From Cyclobacteriaceae bacterium (GTDB lineage Bacteria > Bacteroidota > Bacteroidia > Cytophagales > Cyclobacteriaceae), in contig CATQIH010000018.1 in NCBI GenBank assembly GCA_958296015.1, positions 119,859-183,858 on the forward strand: a DNA stretch of 64,000 nucleotides, written 5' to 3'. The translations under genes were made by a program, and so were the position numbers. Position 1 is the first letter of the stretch. Every line of letters begins with the position of its first letter. The notes beneath the pieces were generated by a model. That model had not been told where the DNA came from. It saw only the letters and a program-made list of their open reading frames with translations, and did no database searches. This document shows, piece after piece, positions 61,601-64,000 of the stretch.

Positions 61601-61757
61601 TACCAATACCTATAAGCTAAGCAATGTGTCTGGTATGGAAAAGATGGACCAATCGTTGATGTTTGACCACCTGGAGCGTGGTATGTCTGAGCAGGAACTG
61701 GTTGATTTGGTAACGTACCTGAGTGGTCTGAAGAAGGGAGCTGTCAGTATGAAATAA
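58683..61757 (+). CDS. PVC-type cytochrome-c-domain lipoprotein with beta-propeller and HEAT-like repeats
   Basis: 1024 residues from ATG 58683; GTG 58671 is an alternative. Lipobox in 'LLAALSGC'. Residues about 50-430 form a six-bladed propeller of the putative membrane-bound dehydrogenase type ('PTNMDIDSRGRVWVCEGYNY', 'DTNGDGTADKSTVFY', 'PSDVCIAPDGSLFIADWYDP'). Then come HEAT-like helical repeats (about 440-880, 'DESPQVRREAAIALRYL'). The C-terminal c-type heme domain has CxxCH in 'FSKVCQNCHMVGEKGVDYGP'. This layout is widespread in Planctomycetes and Bacteroidota and linked to sugar or polyol oxidation. It stands alone. Confidence 0.88.
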   Translation: MNDRHNFHSKFLETLLLLAALSGCSQKSSEIVNYDSLSIKEKRLPQYATSGLTVAPDLEVTLFAAEPTLTNPTNMDIDSRGRVWVCEGYNYRPELNPGNPTKEEGDRILIMEDTNGDGTADKSTVFYQGNDVNAALGIKVLGNKAIVSCSPNVLVLTDTDGDDKADKKEILFSHIAGVQHDHAIHAFVFGPDGKLYFNFGNQGEHLMDKDGNPITEQTGTKVANEGNPYRQGMVFRVNPDGTDLEVLGHNFRNNYEVAVDAFGTLWQSDNDDDGNKGVRINYVMEYGNYGYVDAMTGEDWRTYRTGMAEEIPRRHWHLNDPGVVPNLLQTGAGSPTGMLVYEGTLLPERFRNQLIHADAGPNVVRAYAVSNDGAGYTAKIIDIVKGKDQWFRPSDVCIAPDGSLFIADWYDPGVGGHQVGDLQQGRIFRVAPKDTPYKVESPDLSTPEKAVAALKNPNMSVRYLAWNKLHNWGTEAEPALQAMLSSEEPRHQAQAYWLLSKIKGKGKQYVMQALKSNNPDIRITGIRMARQLDMDIMPVLQKAAKDESPQVRREAAIALRYLDSPAANTLWAELAMQHDGKDRWYLEALGIGSDRYPDQRFAAWMEKNNDDWDTPAGRDIIWRSRSEEAVPLLGKIIESSESDTYQDRLRYFRAFDFHPGQTKQQVLADLATRQHPNQESITLLALSHMDPQVVGQSPKLKAALTASLQGVKGTQEYLEMIKKYELTNYNSDLLVLALEKSGEEIGSEATKVLLDMGGKPMVEKLLSGNDEDEKHKMVASLKRVNNDNAVAVLVSVILNQDQPKAFREDAVMALAGSWAGEDQLMELIHSGDLRSDLDSAAMQVFSMAMRSTMYGEAAGLLNVTDSLSKSTLAPVSQLVSMQGDADNGKTVFSKVCQNCHMVGEKGVDYGPALTEIGDKLPKEGLYHAILDPSAGISFGYEGYHVTLKDGSIVNGYILSKTEDELRMRMYGGLTNTYKLSNVSGMEKMDQSLMFDHLERGMSEQELVDLVTYLSGLKKGAVSMK

Positions 61758-61852
61758 ATTTTAAACATTTAAGATTCTCTGGATGTTAAATAGATAGTTC
61801 ATAAAATTTTTTAATTTTAACTCAATTTTTTACCAACCAAACACAATCTACT

Positions 61853-62104
61853 ATGGGAATTTTAACTTGGATACTTTTCGGCCTTATTGCCGGAGCAATC
61901 GCTAAATGGATCATGCCGGGAAAAGACCCTGGAGGGTTTATTGTCACCATCCTGATCGGTATCGTAGGTGCTGTCATTGGCGGCTTTATCGGTAGTGCCC
62001 TGGGCTTTGGTGGCGTGGAAGGCTTCGATTTCAGAAGCTTTCTGGTAGCCATTGGTGGAGCCATCCTTTTACTCTGGATTTACAGAATGATAGCAAAGCG
62101 ATAA
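61853..62104 (+). CDS. GlsB/YeaQ/YmgE-type stress-response membrane protein
   Basis: 83 residues with three hydrophobic segments: 'ILTWILFGLIAGAIAKWIMP', 'GFIVTILIGIVGAVIGGFIG' and 'FLVAIGGAILLLWIYRMI'. The 'GxIAKWIMPGKDPGGF' segment is the family signature (formerly transglycosylase-associated protein). Members are small inner-membrane proteins linked to general stress; no enzyme activity is established. It is followed by a strong terminator. Confidence 0.92.
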   Translation: MGILTWILFGLIAGAIAKWIMPGKDPGGFIVTILIGIVGAVIGGFIGSALGFGGVEGFDFRSFLVAIGGAILLLWIYRMIAKR

Positions 62105-62135
62105 AAGACAAGCAGGTATATTACCAATAATTAAG

Positions 62136-62161
62136 AAGCGGGAAAATTTTCCCGCTTTTTT
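62136..62161 (+). terminator. terminator after the GlsB-type gene
   Basis: Perfect inverted repeat AAGCGGGAAAA/TTTTCCCGCTT (62136-62157), running into a T-tract. Confidence 0.88.
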
Positions 62162-62366
62162 TGTGAAGATTTTCCCAAACCCCCAATCCAATAGCACACT
62201 CTACTTCGTAGTTATCAAAAATCCCGCTGCTGCCTTATGTGACTGACTTCATGAGGAGATGATAAGGCACAGCCAGGGTTTGAGGCTATAACTGCTCATC
62301 AGCAGTAGTCTTCTCAGATACGGATCATAGTGCTATGTTATGGAGGTTTAACATGACATGGTTTAT

Positions 62367-62402
62367 ACAAAAAGGACGGCTTTATAAGCTGTCCTTTTTT
62401 TT
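62367..62402 (+). terminator. second terminator without an obvious gene before it
   Basis: A-run and stem AAAGGACGGCTT pair with AAGCTGTCCTTT (one G-T pair), loop TAT-like, then a run of T's to about 62402. The 62162-62366 stretch between the two terminators contains no credible ORF and may be a small RNA unit. Confidence 0.65.
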
Positions 62403-62456
62403 ATTTTTATCTTAGCGCCAGATGATACGTATGTATACAACAAACATATTACCACA

Positions 62457-63449
62457 GTGGCTATCAAGAATCACCTCGATACTATTAGAAAAAGCTTTGC
62501 TGGCAGCAACGGATACCAGGACCTTGGTTTTGGTACTCAGAACTTCGAAAAAATTAAAAGACTCATCAATCAAGACGGGAGTTTTAATGTTGTCAAGAAG
62601 GGCCGCGCCCGTATTCGCTCGTATGAATCTTACCATATGTTGCTGGATATGTCGTGGTCTAAGTTCTTTATACTGGTCTTAATTGTTTACCTTCTGATCA
62701 ACCTGCTGTTTGCCCTGATTTACACAGGTATTGGCATAGAAGAACTCTCCGGCGTAGTAGGCAGAACTTCCTTTGAAAGATTTTACGAATCCTTTTTTTT
62801 CAGCACGCAAACGCTCACTACCTTAGGCTACGGTCGCATCAGTCCCGTGGGCTTCTGGGCTGGGCTGGCAGCCGCTGTAGAATCTTTATTGGGTGTATTG
62901 GGCTTTGCCCTCATCACCGGTCTGATGTATGGCCGGTTTTCACGTCCGAAGCCCCGCCTGGCCTATAGCCGCGCTGTGATTGCTCCCTACAAAGGCAAAA
63001 CTGCTTTTGAGTTTCGGCTGGCTAATATGCGTAGCAACGAACTGATAGAAGTAGAAGTAGTAGTGACCTATACCTTTTTTGACAAAAAAGAAAATATACG
63101 CACCTATGTGAATCTGGAACTGGAACGTAAAGCCGTTAATTTTATGGCGATGAACTGGACTGTCGTACATCCGATAGTGGAAGAAAGCCCGTTTTATGGC
63201 ATGAATCAAGAAATGTTCTATCAAGCGGATGGCGAGTTTATCATCATGATCAAAGCATTTGATGAATCGTTCAGCCAGATTGTGTATGCCCGCAAATCAT
63301 ACAAAAACCATGAGGTGGTGTGGGGCGGGCGTTTCAACCCTATGTATGACAAGTTGCCTAGTGGCAAGATTGGTTTTTACCTCAACAAGATAGACGATCT
63401 GGAAGAAGTAGCTATTGACGGAATGATCAGCAGAAAGCAGCAGCCATAA
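62457..63449 (+). CDS. KirBac-type inward-rectifier potassium channel
   Basis: 330 residues from a GTG start. Outer helix 'FFILVLIVYLLINLLFALIY' (about 70-90), pore helix and selectivity filter in 'FSTQTLTTLGYGRISPVGFW', inner helix 'AAAVESLLGVLGFALITGLM'. A long cytoplasmic immunoglobulin-like domain follows ('RPKPRLAYSRAVIAPYKGKT', 'FRLANMRSNELIEVEV', 'VHPIVEESPFYGM'). The filter TLGYG matches K+ selectivity. It should form homotetramers gated by lipid and ligands. It is monocistronic as far as can be seen. Confidence 0.92.
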   Translation: MAIKNHLDTIRKSFAGSNGYQDLGFGTQNFEKIKRLINQDGSFNVVKKGRARIRSYESYHMLLDMSWSKFFILVLIVYLLINLLFALIYTGIGIEELSGVVGRTSFERFYESFFFSTQTLTTLGYGRISPVGFWAGLAAAVESLLGVLGFALITGLMYGRFSRPKPRLAYSRAVIAPYKGKTAFEFRLANMRSNELIEVEVVVTYTFFDKKENIRTYVNLELERKAVNFMAMNWTVVHPIVEESPFYGMNQEMFYQADGEFIIMIKAFDESFSQIVYARKSYKNHEVVWGGRFNPMYDKLPSGKIGFYLNKIDDLEEVAIDGMISRKQQP

Positions 63450-63743
63450 TGGTTGATGTAGTTAGCAAGCAGAAGAATCAACAGGGTCAGGCAACCTTTT
63501 TCACAAGTGAAACATATGATACAAAATAAGAAATTTGAGCTAAATGTTCACAAAATCTTCTACTATAATTTTATCTCTACCACAATATGCTTAACTTTTG
63601 TCCGTTGACGTGCAATTCCCTGTTCAATCAAACTGTGAGATAATCTGCGAATAACAATCAGGTTATGTTTGTGTTGAATAGAGGGATGAAGTACATATTC
63701 TATTTTTTCACAGGAACGTTCTACACAGAAATCAACTATCGCT

Positions 63744-64000
63744 ATGTTTAAAAACTTTTTAAAGATTCTTGCCGCACTGACCGGTATCTCTGTCATTGCC
63801 TATTTTTTAAAACAAAAAATGGAGGTTTGGGAGCTTGATGCCGTCAAAGATGCACCAAAGCCGATTGATCCTGCTGCTACGACGGCAGAAAAGCATGTGC
63901 AGTCAGATAAAGATAAGCAGCCTAAGCCAACGGCAAAACCTGACAGTAAAACATCTGAACCGGCCAATGAGCCGATAAAACCCGGAGCCAGAGCACAGGC
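63744..64000 (+). CDS. membrane-anchored protein of unknown function, cut by the window edge
   Basis: 85 residues visible. One N-terminal hydrophobic helix ('FLKILAALTGISVIAYFL', about 4-21), then a charged, Lys/Pro/Ala-rich linker ('KDAPKPIDPAATTAEK', 'KDKQPKPTAKPDSK'). This suggests a tethered domain beyond the edge, possibly a periplasmic or cytoplasmic functional module. The preceding 294-bp gap shows no other feature. Confidence 0.6.
   Translation, partial: MFKNFLKILAALTGISVIAYFLKQKMEVWELDAVKDAPKPIDPAATTAEKHVQSDKDKQPKPTAKPDSKTSEPANEPIKPGARAQ

Noticed and set aside
62262..62320. Similarity between this segment and about 16075-16120 (shared 'acagccag.gtttg' wording)
   Set aside because: The match is short and breaks down quickly; it could not be told from chance without a search.

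Overview
The window looks like chromosome of a Bacteroidota member, most likely order Cytophagales. The supporting evidence is a SusC/SusD pair, two TonB-dependent receptors with carboxypeptidase-D-like plug extensions, a type IX secretion (T9SS) C-terminal sorting domain, many lipoproteins, LytTR and AraC regulators, promoters with a TAnnTTTG -7 box, and large families of FtsX/MacB-like permeases. No rRNA, tRNA, CRISPR array, integrase or full-length transposase was found.

Left part (1-10.3 kb): housekeeping and envelope genes. These are a partial HIT-family gene, greA and purB on the minus strand, then a ferredoxin-NADP-reductase-like oxidoreductase, an M3 oligoendopeptidase, and a TonB receptor followed by an SGNH-hydrolase lipoprotein. 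From 10.3 to 16 kb the content is accessory. It holds a Cys-rich T9SS cargo protein, a YpdA-like flavoprotein bracketed by two inverted arrays of one 14-bp repeat family, a long perfect hairpin, an SDR, two small lipoproteins, and an 83-bp perfect duplication that copies the 3' end of a GlcG/HbpS gene. From 16.3 to 21.4 kb lies a dapF-secA-hydrolase group; the second catalytic Cys of DapF reads as Ser. From 21.5 to 26.4 kb there is a patchwork of AraC regulators (one carrying an in-frame 15-bp x4 repeat), short-chain and NmrA-type oxidoreductases, a shrunken DoxX-like gene, an HxlR relic and an AlkB-like dioxygenase. Then come a SusC/SusD pair, an AmpG-like MFS transporter, a DUF6503-like lipoprotein and an aldo/keto reductase.

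Centre (35-56 kb): the most striking region is an array of five FtsX/MacB-type permease genes plus a sixth 3' remnant, with no ABC ATPase alongside. Each of the four gaps between the five permease genes holds a different toxin-antitoxin-like or TA-like gene pair: nucleotidyltransferase plus small partner, MntA/HepT, PIN/VapB-like, and DUF6883/DUF4926. The fifth gap, before the 3' remnant, holds broken genes plus an AraC regulator and a serine hydrolase. Four of the transcription units share the same upstream architecture. Each has two 16-bp dyads (TGTYC-N6-GNAC) exactly 21 bp apart, followed 54 to 55 bp later by a sigma-54 type -24/-12 promoter. This implies co-regulation by one enhancer-binding protein that is not in the window. 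A 185-bp MITE-like element with 17-bp perfect terminal inverted repeats and a perfect 9-bp target duplication sits in the leader of the first permease. The third permease has an A-AAA-AAG heptamer positioned so that a -1 shift would join its prefix domain to the permease, and also an in-frame TAG.

Right part (56-64 kb): a DRGH-type nuclease, an FG-GAP/VCBS repeat protein, a very acidic small protein, a large lipoprotein with a PVC-type cytochrome-c (CxxCH) domain, a GlsB/YeaQ-type membrane protein, a KirBac-type potassium channel and the start of an unrecognised membrane-anchored protein.
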